A stretch of DNA of 64,000 nucleotides from Sipunculus nudus (taxonomy: Eukaryota; Annelida; Sipuncula; Golfingiida; Sipunculidae): contig CM049317.1 of NCBI GenBank assembly GCA_026874595.1, forward strand, positions 54,231,118 to 54,295,117. Reading direction: 5' to 3'. Within the stretch, counting starts at the first letter, position 1, and each line of letters starts with the position of its first letter. The position numbers and the translations under genes were made by a program. This document shows, piece after piece, positions 47,340-60,009 of the stretch. Below the pieces are notes generated by a model. That model was given only the letters and a program-made list of their open reading frames with translations, had not been told where the DNA came from and did not search any database.

Positions 47340-47480
47340 AAAATATGCAACAAGTGACCCATGGGTCATGACACTCAGCTGCCAAGCATCACCTGCGACA
47401 TCATGGGCTGCGATTCACAACTTCTAGTAAAATTGTTGCAGAACCTATATGCCAATTTTGTTTAAACTTTCTACGTTGCC
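47340..47480 (-). repeat. Dispersed repeat matching the gene B exon 2 / intron 1 border (R5)
   Basis: On the minus strand it carries GTGTCATGACCCATGGGTCA, preceded by GAAGTTGTGAAT and AGTTTAAACAAAATTGGC, in the same order as around the exon 2 acceptor of B1 and B2. The first part also matches the insertion border near 7040. No lectin exon follows, so this is a repeat rather than a third gene. Confidence 0.5.
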
Positions 47481-47859
47481 ATAAATTCTTATCATATATG
47501 TCTGGTTAAAACATAGTGAATGATGGTATGAGGCAAAATGTATGGTTGTTTTGCTATCAGAAATAATTCCACAGCTTGCTCGATACCTGTCAGTCTCAAA
47601 AGAAATACCACACAGGCCACATATAAGATATAGCAAATATATAAAATATACAAAATATAGCAAAAGATCAAGGAAATCGATGCAAGAAATATTGTGAAAC
47701 GGGTGCTTCCATATTAATTTTTATTCAATACAAGCCAACTGTACTGAGCTTTCATAAATGATGGTCATATTTATTAAGAAATTTATGACCCAATGCAAGA
47801 TTACATTAATATACATCCCACTGCAATCACTTTAATAGTTGAGATTCTGAAGGAATTTA

Positions 47860-48110
47860 AAGATGGCTTCCTGGTGGCCATATTGGATTTCTGACAGGTC
47901 GGAAATTGAACAACACACATCCTCTAAAAGGGACTAAACATCATAAAAAAATCACAGAAACTGCCCTGGCAAAAGGATTTCTAAAATGGCTACCTGGCAG
48001 ACATAATGGTTTTCTGACAAGTCTGACATTTGATATCACACATCCTCCAATTAGACACTAAACTTGTAGCAATTGCTCCAAAGAATGTAACAGTTATGAA
48101 TGTCTAAAAC
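47860..48110 (+). repeat. Tandem pair of about 124-bp units
   Basis: Units start near AAGATGGCTTCCTGGTGGCC (about 47862) and AAAATGGCTACCTGGCAGAC (about 47983), each followed by TTTCTGACA.GTC and CACACATCCTC. Confidence 0.6.
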
Positions 48111-48599
48111 AATTCAAAAGGCATGATCAGGTTGGAGAGCTCTCATATCAGATTTATGAACATGCAAATGTAAAAAGTGCAAGTCCAATTTGTTTTAATT
48201 ATCAGCTTGCTATTCAATGGGGTTAGCAGGGTAGGTAAACTGCAAACGCTAAAAGAAAAGAAATGCAGAAAGCATCACTAAGAGTCTTGTAATCAAATAA
48301 AGCCATCCTAAATCCAGGTACAGGCCCACATATTATCAGAACACAATGTTCCCATCATTTTATAAATCAGTAGCTAAACCTTAACACTTAACTCTCATAG
48401 TCTTAATGCCTGGCCAAAGCATTCCGGCAACAGTGTTTTTGTTATGCACTAATGATATATCCTTATCACTCCATGAGCTGATACAAAAGGGAGTCATATA
48501 TCACAAGTGTCACTGACAATTATGGGCACACAGTGAGATGTACCAGTTGTGAGTGCCATGGTTATATATAAAAAAAAACAAGAAAAATAGAGATCGTCT

Positions 48600-49440
48600 A
48601 CAAAATAAGTTATTGTGAACATCCCTGGCCTATGACCTTGGCCTTTTGCCCCCATATCAACTGGATTCTTTCTATATGATGGGCAACTACTAACTACTTA
48701 CATCTTGCCGGGTGTTATTACTTGGCAACCAATGAGTGAATAACTTAGACCTGCAACCTTTAACCTCCTGACCAGCTGACCTAAAAATCAATTAGTTATT
48801 TCTGCATGCAAAAAGACCCTTAAATATGAAGTTTGAATCACATTCAGTGATGCATAGATGTGGCATATGTGAAGACTGAAGGTTAGGGTTGAACAGTTTC
48901 ACTTGAAATATGTTCACAAGCATTTAGAACCATATTGTGACCTTGACCTTTGACCTTTTGAACTCAACATCAATAGGCTTCTTCCCCTATTGGTAGGTAA
49001 GCCATATATGACAGATGGAAAGTATAGATTGAAAAGTTTGTCTGAGAATGACAAGAGGGTGCTGTGAACTTGACCTTTGACCTCAAAATCAACCGGTCTT
49101 TTCCCCTGTTGGCAGAAAAGCGATATCAGTGCTGAAAGGTTTGGAATGAAAGGTCTGGCTTGAAATGTGTCCACAACCTTTTCAAAGAAGTGGATCCTGT
49201 GACCCTGACCTTTGACCTTGTGACCTCAACATCTATAGGATTCTTCTCCCACTTAGTAGGTGAGCTATAAGTGAAAGATCAAAGAATTGGGATGAAAGGT
49301 TTGGCTTAAAATGCATCAACAGGCTTTTCAAAGAAGTTGGTTCTGTGACCTTGATCTTTGACCTTGTGACCTCAAAATAATAATGATTCTTCCCCTGTTG
49401 GTAGGTGAGCTGTATGTGAAAGATGGAAGGTTTGGGATGA
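48600..49440 (+). repeat. Tandem array with TGACCTTTGACCT units (R6)
   Basis: Units of about 127-135 bases each contain a block such as GTGACCTTGACCTTTGACCT and then TAGGTGAGCTAT, GAAAGAT and GGGATGAAAGGTTTGGCTT. Perfect TGACCTTTGACCT (AGGTCAAAGGTCA on the other strand) occurs at 48944, 49071 and 49206, with one mismatch near 49348. Confidence 0.75.
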
Positions 49441-49499
49441 AAGTTTTGGCTAAATAATTATTTCTGGGGGGTGCAAACACTCCCCATAACTTCGAGAAT

Positions 49500-49690
49500 A
49501 TATGTCGCAGTGACCTAAATTCAGGTTTGCAAGGAGATCTTTTTATAACCTCTAAGACTGCATAGGGTTCTTGGCCCTAGCCCCTACGGTTACGATTTGT
49601 GCCCTGATAACGGACGGACGGACAGACGGAAGGACGACGGACAAAGACCCATCGCTATAGCCCACATTGACTGAAAGTCAGCTGAGCTAA
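49500..49690 (+). repeat. R2-type repeat end
   Basis: One R2 unit (GTGACCTAAATTCAGGTTTG, TTACGATTTGTGCCCTGATA) followed by a GGACGGACGGACAGACGGA tract and AGTCAGCTGAGCTAAAA, the same terminus as at 8205. Confidence 0.6.
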
Positions 49691-50175
49691 AAATTATATC
49701 AAAATTTAGAAGAAATCGTTTTCAGATTTCCCCCGTGGAGAATCAAATTTAAATTTTCGGGGTTAATCTGAAGCGGAGGTATTCTGACATTTCATGACCT
49801 AAATATGTCGGACAACCCAAAGATTTACCCATCACTTCCTTCTACCTGCCGAACACAACCATGTATCAGTATGGGGTATTTCTGCTCTAGCTTCCTGGTG
49901 CCATTCTGACTGAAACATATCAGAAAACCCAAGGACTTCCGAAGGAACCAAAGCCAATCATAAAGTTTTACACGATAATATGTTTTGATAGGGGCAGGTT
50001 TTTTTCAATACAGAAAATCTTGGAAATGAAACTATACAAACTTAATATTGAAAAACAGCGCCCGATTCTGAGTCTTTTTCCCCTCAGCGATTACATCTAC
50101 CAAATTACATCTACCATCGGTGCTAAGAGAGTTCATATTCCGTTTCCGTCATTCCTAAGTTGCCTCCCTCTTTTC

Positions 50176-50653
50176 CTACGCTAGTGATGATTCGTACGCT
50201 GGGTTTTCTTCTACAGTCATGGTTTCTGTCAACACCGGCAGGAAATTACTGGGTGGCCTGTCATGACACAGGCCCACAATTTGTTTTTGTTTGACGTAAA
50301 CCGACACGTCTTCTCTAGATTTTGGTTTACATTTTGCGTAAGCAGGTGGCCCGGGAACTTGCGACGCCCCTCCCTTCTTAAAACTACCAGTAGCTTGCGC
50401 GCTGTATTGTAGACCATCAACTTGTTTCTGCTTGAGATAAACGCCAATTTCAGATCTTGGTTTCTGAACCGACTCGTTTTCGTTCTCTGAGGTCGCTTCT
50501 TTAATTGGACTCCTGGACACCGCGTAATGTTGTTCACTGGGTGTTCTTGGCAGGGTTCTCCCCTGGATATCGAAGATCTCTGTGTAAATCTGTGAGAGGC
50601 CACGAGCACTTCTACGGATGCTGGCTATTATTCCTTTGCCGGTGTCTTCTTTC
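50176..50653 (-). CDS. Gene B2 exon 8: cytoplasmic tail
   Basis: 478 nt, the same as B1. It has IYTEI, IGVYLKQKQVDGL, PPAY, VSVYVKQKQIVGL and a terminal ENPAYESSLA. Every tyrosine of the B1 tail is kept. Confidence 0.85.
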
Positions 50654-52916
50654 CTAAAACTTTAAGAGGGCCATGTATACATTTATGTGGCAATAACAAA
50701 ATAAGCATTATTGAAACAAAATAAAAAGGGTCATTCGAGACATTGACTAACACTTGTACACGAACACATTATGACATACTGCGATGCACGTAATTTTCGT
50801 CATCGATGGACGAAAAAGTCTCTAGCGTTTATTTTCATTTTATCAAAAAAAAAAACATATCAAGTGAGCAGTAACATATAAACACGACTTATACAATAAA
50901 AGCACAATATATGTACTACTATCCTGCATACAGCGTATTGGATCTGCAGATTGGTAACTGGTACATTGAACATGCTGTAATAATATCAAATGACAACGTT
51001 ATATATAATTAACATATAAATATATGATTAAAACCAGTATAAGTCAATTCTATGCAGATACTCTGGTGGAGTCACGTTCCCGTATGTACATATTTATCTC
51101 TAAAGCTCCTCACGCTGCGGTTATACACGAAAGTCATCCAAAGTCTCCTTTCCTGTATCAAGAAAGGATATCTGGGATAACTACAGTGTATAACCGCTGC
51201 GTGAGTAACGTGATCTATCTTCCCTGTAGCGCCATATCGGCCTTCTGACACTACAACCAGAAAACTTGCTGCCAGAGTGCCTTTACATCTAGGTCAGAGG
51301 ATCCAATTATAATGCCCCATGAGGATGCAAATATCTTTGTCATTTTTGACGATATCTGGGACGACTACATTCTATAACCGCTGTGTGAGGAACGTTCCCT
51401 ATCCCCCCTGTCACATCTAAGACACACTTATTAATTATCAGCGTAAGGTCAGGACAAGGAACTTGGTTTATTCATTTATTTTTTGTTTGACTTGTACGGA
51501 GCCCAGAAGACGTTATGGTCAAAATATTTATAAAATCCATGCGCCTGGATTTCTAATCGAGGCTATCCAAGATGGCAGACCTATAGTTAGGCCTTTCATT
51601 ATTCCGTGCCCATAGATTAGTATTTCTTGCCACGGATTACTAACCGAGACTAACCAAGATGGCTGTGTCGTCTCCCGGGCTCCGACTATATGAAATATGA
51701 TGTAATGATTACATGTCTTGTGTTTTCATTTTATGTGAAGGAGTGGGAGGTGGATGGTATACGTAGAAGGGTTTAAAGCGCAGGTCACCAATCCTGGTAG
51801 GGGCGAAAGCGCAGGTTACCAGTCTATGTGGTTAAGCACCCACGTGATTCACTGCATGACGGACGATCTGACCTACCTTACTTTATCTTCCTGGTTATAT
51901 CGCATCAGATTGTATTTTCGTACCCTCATGGCCAGGCGGACACAGCAGGCCACGGATAGTACAGATATAATCACACAGAGGGCCGCAACAACTAGGAATA
52001 TGATATGATCTGAAACACAGAAATCCAAGAAGAACACGATATTGTAGTTTCTTTTCGTTTCCTCTTAATTTTGACATAAAATCGCTTGTCCAAATTTTGT
52101 TAATATTTACAGGGGCGTCAATACAGAGGTACCCAAATCCCCTATATTGGAAATGATAGATATAATAATTTACGCCGAATAGTCGATCCCACCCTCCGCC
52201 CCCCCCCCCCCCCAGCCCACCAGCTTTGAAGATAAATTACCACACTGAATGGTTACCTGATATAGGAAAAACTTTATTAGTTATAACAAAGTTCATATAA
52301 TTATTTTTAAACTACCGAGATTCAGTACCCTATAATTTTTATTGATATCTGTGTCTCCTGTTTAGAGGGATAATACAGGTAACACATGGAGGCGATGATT
52401 CATTTATTTGCATTTTTTATATTATATACTGATTCATACCAACATACTTTTATTTCTTTTTAGGGGGCATTAATACTGTTAAAATGCAAAAATTTTCGGA
52501 TGTCGGATTTTGATTTTAAAAAAAGTGTTAGACTAGTGGGTTACAGCGGAGAGGGAAACCTTTTCACGATCCGGATTATTTACATCTGTAGATTTTGCTT
52601 TTCTTTCAGATGATCGACGTCAGGTGGTGCATTAAATACGTCGGTAGGTATTGGTCTATTTAACTTAATCCGTGGCGCTTTAAGTTAAATCAATAGATGT
52701 TAGTTGAATAAATCTGAATACCCGGACAAGGTCTGACCTAGTGGTCTAAATGTGACACGAACGTATAAAAAATAAGTGTGGTTATTCTAATTGCATGTTG
52801 TTACTTATCGTTTGCGCGGTTTTCATCATTTCATCGGTGTTGCTTGCGGCTCTAGGACATCAACCCCCCCCCCGGACAATTATCCCCGGGACAATCACCC
52901 CTTAGCTTTATATATA

Positions 52917-52980
<64 letters not shown>

Positions 52981-55900
52981 AATTATTTGTTTGTTATTGT
53001 GATTGAGTCTTTTTATAAACAGACTTTATAGCGAGTCTAATTAGTGGTATTTAACGTAAGCTACCTAGATAAAGGCCGTCTTTAGTATACAGAATCTTTT
53101 AATATATATGCATATTTTTGATTATTTGCGAGACATTGCAAAGCTTGCCCATGTAATGAACATATTATTTTTTTTTCTTTGGTTATACACTTCCTGTCTC
53201 CAAATATGTTTGTGTTTTAAATATATTTAATATAACATGTTTTTTTCTTAAAGGTAGTATACATGTTTTTGTAGTAAGCCAAGGATGAAATGCAAATTAG
53301 CAACAACCAATAAAAAAAATATTGCTCATCATATTATTCTCAAATTCAACTACTACTTTAAATGTATGTTCCATACCAGAGGGTTATTGTCCGGGAGAGT
53401 AACTGACCGTTGGGTAATTGTTTAGGGGTAATTGTCGCAGAAGGGGGGGGGGGGTAGTTGTCCGGGGGGATTACCAGGGGAAATTGTCCAGGGGTAATTT
53501 TCTGGGGGGTAAATGTCAAGGGGTAGTTGTCGTTGCTAACCTAAGTTAAAACATGTATCAGCATCCGAAAAACCGTGCTTATACAAACAGATTCCTGATA
53601 AATGAGGTGGTATGGCAGAATAAATTTGTATTTAGACCGCACTTTTGTCTGAAAATATTTCCTGTCCCTCGTTACGGAAATATAAAATAATTTGTTTTCA
53701 TTGTTTATATACATTCTTAGAAACATAACCACACTTTATGTGAAATTTCATGATAGAACCAAAATGCATAAAAGAACACATTATATACAGTACCAGAATA
53801 TGAATGGATCATTTATTGTGGTTTCTCAATACCGTATCACTTTAATCGAGCTGAGCTAAACCTCGATGGCCCAATATAGGAAAGCTTGCGCATACGTTTA
53901 TTTGTTCTTTATGCTGTAAGTATCCCGTGGTTATGGTACATAATGGGTTATAACTGATGTAAATAATTGCGGTTTTGTTATCATACTGTTCACCTACAGC
54001 CAAATCAGATCGTGTCAAACAATCTAAACCAGTTCATAACTACGGAATACATTTTTGCCCAAACCTAGTTGTGTGTTAAACAGTGGCTGTTACCGATTTC
54101 CAATATGATAAGCTGTTGTCATCGTAACCTGTATCCGTGAGAAAGATGATGATAGGGAAAACATTGAGTTGGAAGTGAAAGTGGGGCATAAAAGACGACA
54201 GTCTTGTCCCAGATACGATCAAGTAAAAACACTACAAATAATAACATCAGTTAAAACAATTCTGTAGATGTTTAGGTGAAAAGATATTCCCAAACTGACT
54301 ATACTACCGTTCAAAATACAAATTAGCTGGTTCAAACATGAGTACGTGTGAACAGATATATATTATCTATTTGTTAAGCTTTACACATATTAATTAACCT
54401 TTACAAACACACACACACATATATATATATTAACCGTTCAACATATGTGACTAATTTTACTTTATGTAGATATACTAAATGTACTTTTCAATACTTACAG
54501 TTGGTTATCTTTGCACACTCGCTTGGACTCTGTGTTTTATTTACTGATCTTCTCGTTGTTGGAATACCTGCACACAAAATCATAGATAATACATTGAATA
54601 CCATGAAAATACATATTCTCTAAATAATGATTGTGTTTCTTTTAAATTGTCTCTAACTTTTGTGTTTCAGTTGTAATATATGTATTAGTAACAAGCCTGC
54701 ATTAAATTTTCATAATACAGATGTGTAAGGCGAGATAAAGGAAAACAGGTTTTTATCTCTCTTGCCATAGATTAAGGGATCTCTCACACTAGTGGAAAAA
54801 CAGAGGGTACTTTTCGGGGTTTTTTTTACATCTTATAACAGATGAAAGAAGACTAGGATGACCAGGTGCACATACACACACCTAAAATATCTTTTGTATA
54901 CTGCGGTTGGCTTTATATTCGCGAGTGTATATTTTCCTGCGGCATTCGTTTTTATTGGGTCGCGAGGGTTTTACTTTCGCAATTTTACCTTGTAGGAATC
55001 TTCACAGAATGCAACCATTGTCACATTACTTAGAGTGCGCCCTATAGGCAGATGGAACGAACTATCTGATATTATTATATTATCTTTGATTTGATTATAT
55101 ATGACCGTTCACATGTGTAGATGAAGCGACGTATTCACGGTTTTATTTTCGCGATAATTTCGTTTTCGCGAATATCGAAAATTTAAAAATCTCGCGAACA
55201 AAAATCTTATTTTATCACAGTATCACTGCGTATGTGTATGTGTGTATCTAAGGAGTTTTTAGTGATAATCTTAAGGGCACTCTGAGCAGCAAAGGATTAA
55301 CAAAAGAAATTTGCTCACCAGCCGTTGTTGTATCAGGTAATATCCCTCGTCGCCAACACACCGCAGTCGCTGTCGTATTACAGAGCTCGGATTTCCACCG
55401 ATACGGATCAACAGTTTGTAGAACGCAATCCCTATTGGTGGGAGTTTCCTTCAGGTAAAACTTTATGGGAGTGCGAATATCTGCAAAATATTTTGCCCTT
55501 TCAGAAAAAGTACCTTAATTGACATCCGATATATTTATGCCTGCCGACGTATATTTGTAGGCTCCTCACGCAACAGCTTCACCGTTGTTCGCACAGGGCC
55601 AAGAATCAGCCAATCGAGAACGGGTGTCGCATGTTTAAATTTGGAGCTGGATGCACGTTGCGTTAGCACGCTCTCATTGGTCCGATTACCCTTTCCTCTG
55701 TGCTTACCCTGATGGTCGAGGCCAGAGAACCTTGACTTTGAAACCAGATACATGTTATGCTCACATGCCTTTTTATGTAGATAAGGGCATTTTAGCATAT
55801 TGAAACACATCATGAATATTATAGCTAGGACCTTTTCAAAACTTAAATGAAACGGGGGTGGTGGGGCTTACCCTGATGGTTGAGGCCAGAGAACCTTGAT

Positions 55901-58900
55901 TTGCCATACAAAGCAGCGGTTACATGAAAAGAGATTTGGGACGACTGCAGTGGGTGTATGAGCTAGAGTACATAGGCAGTGAAAGGATCTGGTCCTCGGC
56001 CAGGTAAAACACATTGTCCCGTCACTCAATGGTAAAAATCGTTTAAGGTGGCTTATTTCGTTATCTGAAGTCAATTAACTGATAATAATCCCTTGTACCT
56101 TTCACCAAAAAAAATAAGCCAGAAAATGTCGGTACACGGGCTATAATTTTTGTTTATATCCACGTTTTATAACATGCAGGGGCACCAAAAAAGGCCAAAC
56201 ATATTCAACAAGGACATCTGGCGAAAAGTCAGACCAACCAGAGTTTAACCAATGGTGTTTTGCAACTAAGGACCCTTTAGTTTCCGCACATATGAAACGG
56301 ACACCTTTTATTTTTACTTTTTTTATCTGGCCTTAGGTAACGTGTATACAAACAACTTCTAGATTTACAAGGTCATGCATGCATTATAGAGGTATTTTGT
56401 GTTACCTTGAACTTCCACAAATTTCATCGGAATGCGTGAAATTCTTTTTGATTAAAAACGCCATAAGACAAAACGAACATATAAGCAATTAAAGGAAAAC
56501 ATAATATCTCCTTATTTGTTTGGGGTATTACAATGTTGAATACCGGAGACAAAACATAAATTTGCTCTAACCAGTAATCGCAAGGAAAAATGAGAGGGTG
56601 ATTACTATTGTACTGAACGGAGAAATAAAACTAATTCACCATCAGATTCTTGAGTATAGGACCAGTCTACATTTCTCCATCCAAGCCACAGCTCATCTTT
56701 AGGTTTGACAGAATCCTTTAGATCCAGCCAGTTGATGTCGTTGGGATTATACGAACTGTTCACCCAGAGATTGCCTCCCAGCTTCGCGCATACAGCTCGG
56801 GCGTGGAACCAACTCGGCGCGCCCTGTATCAGCTTCACACAGCCATCACTTGTTCTTCGACAATTCCAGTAAGGGCACCATTCACATGCTGCAAAAAAAT
56901 GTCAAATGGAAGAATTAACTGATTGATACAAATTAATAAGATATAAATAAGACAAAATTGTTATTTATTTTCAAAATAACTTCTAAACCTCTAAATTTAA
57001 CACGGATTTATTCAGGAATTAAATATTTTTTTGTATCTTCGATGAATCAGTATCATCGACATGTTGCCTATGTATGTACACTTTAGATTGTTATGAATAT
57101 ATGCACAAGTCACAAAGAGCTTTTTTTCATTTTAATTTTTTCTGTGTTATTTTTAAAATTGCAGCGATATTTGCGGCAAAGTTCTAACATTAACGCAGTG
57201 AGAACTCAACGTACATTTTGTATATAAAAGAGCATTAAATTCCCCAAATTTTTAAGTTTAGACTGATATCTAATTTATGATTTTCCTTTTTTTGTGTCTG
57301 ATAATTGGCCTATCTCAAGGAATTTCAATTCTTTACCTGCATAATTATAATCAGGAAGAGTATTAAGTAAATCAAATGCAAAGACACAACTCATACTGGA
57401 CCATGAGAAGAACTAATCCTAAGGTCCGCTCCTTGTGATAGGATAGTAATTACACGTAAAAGATACAGATAGCAGCAGAAAATATTGACAGATAGCAGCA
57501 GGAGATATTGACTGTGGAGGTAACGGAAAACCACATAGAATTCCTCAAACGAACAAGACAATATGTTATAATAATCTACTATTTGGAATATACCAAGTGA
57601 TTAAAATATTTTACACATATAATATGTTACTTACATTTTGTTTCGCAGATGGCCGGAAGGGTGTGGTAACATCCGGTGGCTTTCACATCATAATTTCCTG
57701 ATTCCTTAAATCTAATGACTACACATGACCTTGGCTTCTGACCTCCTATCATGTTAGGGACTTGTCCTGTAAAAACACGAGTACTCATATCATCCTTCAT
57801 GTAAATTGATGATCTATAGCTGTAGATATAAATTTCATTTGTTACTGTCAGCATTGTCTGTCGTAATTATTTATAATGAGAAATAAATTTTTCTCACTCC
57901 GAAAACGTTCTTTTCAGTGCCTACCTTTTGTGCATGCAAGATCTGAGAGGCAGACACGCATCCAATGAGGATAAAAAATTATAATTTTGAACAAAGTTTT
58001 ATCATTTTTTTTACAAATGCAGATTTTCATGAATGTTTCATCTGTTGTCTTGCTTATTATTTGTTCACAATATTTTGCATTATTTATTTCAAATGTACAT
58101 AGTCAAAGCCATATTTTATTGCTTGTTTGTGACAGTACCATTCAAATATTTTTTGGACTGTTACCTTTAAAGTCTTCCTTAACTGATTGGAACGTTTGAT
58201 ACACTCTCCGAGTCAGAGAAAGCCATGTATAATTTATATTGTTATCATTCATGTAACTTGTCAAGTTGACACGTTCTTCGTTAGTTATTTCTTCTGGTAA
58301 ACCCATACTCTTCTCATCGCAGAACCGCGTGGCCTCCTCGTATGTAGCATCCCTCTTGAAAGACCCTGTGTGAAAGATCATTGTGTGATCATGAAGGTAA
58401 ACAAGTGACCCACGGGTCATGACACTTACCTACAAGGTGTGATCCATGACATTCAAATTTGTAACTTCCATTCAAATATTTTAAGAACATGTGCCAATTT
58501 TGTTCAAACTTTGAACATATATATGCCTAATTAAATCACAGTTACTTATTGCTCTAAATAAAGATGTAACATTTAATAGTTCAACCAGTCCTTTTCAAGT
58601 GATGAAACAATGCGAAAACGTTTTAGGGTGATACATCAGTCCGAGTCTGAGGAACAGACGCAGTTACTGTGTACTGTGATTTGAAAGTTTAAGGATAATA
58701 AATGAAACCACATGGAAGAAAATGACAGGACTGCTGTTACTTTGCAGTTCCAAAATAAAAGTAAAAACAAAGATCAGAAGTTAAACATTCCAGCTAGAAG
58801 GCAATGTTATATACAGAGAACATATATATGGTGTGTCGTAAAGTTTATAAACCGTTGATAAGAATCATTAAGGACAACCCTGACCTATAACCTTAACCTA

Positions 58901-59940
58901 TTGCCCTCAAATTATTTGTACTTTTCTCTACAGTGATGGATAATAAATAATCACTTCCATTTTCTGGAAATAAATGTGGGAATAACTTTAAAAGTTATAC
59001 CTCGATCTTCCTCAAGCAACAGGAACATTTAATAGGAAGTCTGAATGAAACAATCAATCAATCCTAACAGGATTGATTCATCTGACGTTAACCCAGACCC
59101 GTGACTTCTACAAACTCAGCAGTTATCGATATCCTTCGAGAAATTAAGTGAAACAATTTATATATCAAATTGGGGGGGGGGATATGCAATGCTACAAATG
59201 TTTGAGGGTTTGCATTAGTAAATTATTGTGGCTGTTTTGACCTTGAAAATCAAGGTCAAGGTCACCAGTTTTTGAACTCTCCAGAGAAATTAAAACTGAC
59301 TGAAACAATTTGTCCATCAAATTCTAGGAAATATGCCACACTTAAAGAGTTATTAGGTTCAGTATCCTGTATTTCGGCTGATTTGACATTGAAAAACAAG
59401 GTAAAGGTCACCAGTTTACAAACTCTCCTGAGAACATTGTTGAAGTTTTGTATATCCCTTACAAAATTAAAATATGCTGTACTTCAAAAGTTAAGGTGTT
59501 CGCAAGAAATATTATTTTTTTCGCATATTTGAATTTGAAATTAAGTTCGTCATTATTTTTCAATCTCTTCTGAGATTTGTGTATAAAATTTGTTTATAAA
59601 ATTTTAGATGAAATATACGTATTACGGTTAGAAAAGTCTGACTTTTACTGTGTATTATTTCATTACTGGTTTTAAATTCTTGCCATGAAAAGTATACTTT
59701 AATGCCTTGTTGATTCCCATATTCCTGGCAATCAAATCTCCCATTTTTTCGTCGTGAATGGTCTAACCAGTCAAATATTCTGGATGAAGACCTCGACATT
59801 AAGATTATAATTTGACATCGTTGTAGGAAGAATCGTCCAAGATTATCACTGGGACGATTTAGTAAATTACAACAATAACGAAAGGGGTTGTCTGAACGTC
59901 TCTCACGCGGAAGGAAAAAGGGATATATATATATTTATAT

Positions 59941-60009
<69 letters not shown>

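Noticed and set aside
47340-47480. Possible third gene B copy (exon 2 border).
   Set aside because: No lectin coding follows; part of the sequence also occurs at 7040, so it behaves as a repeat.
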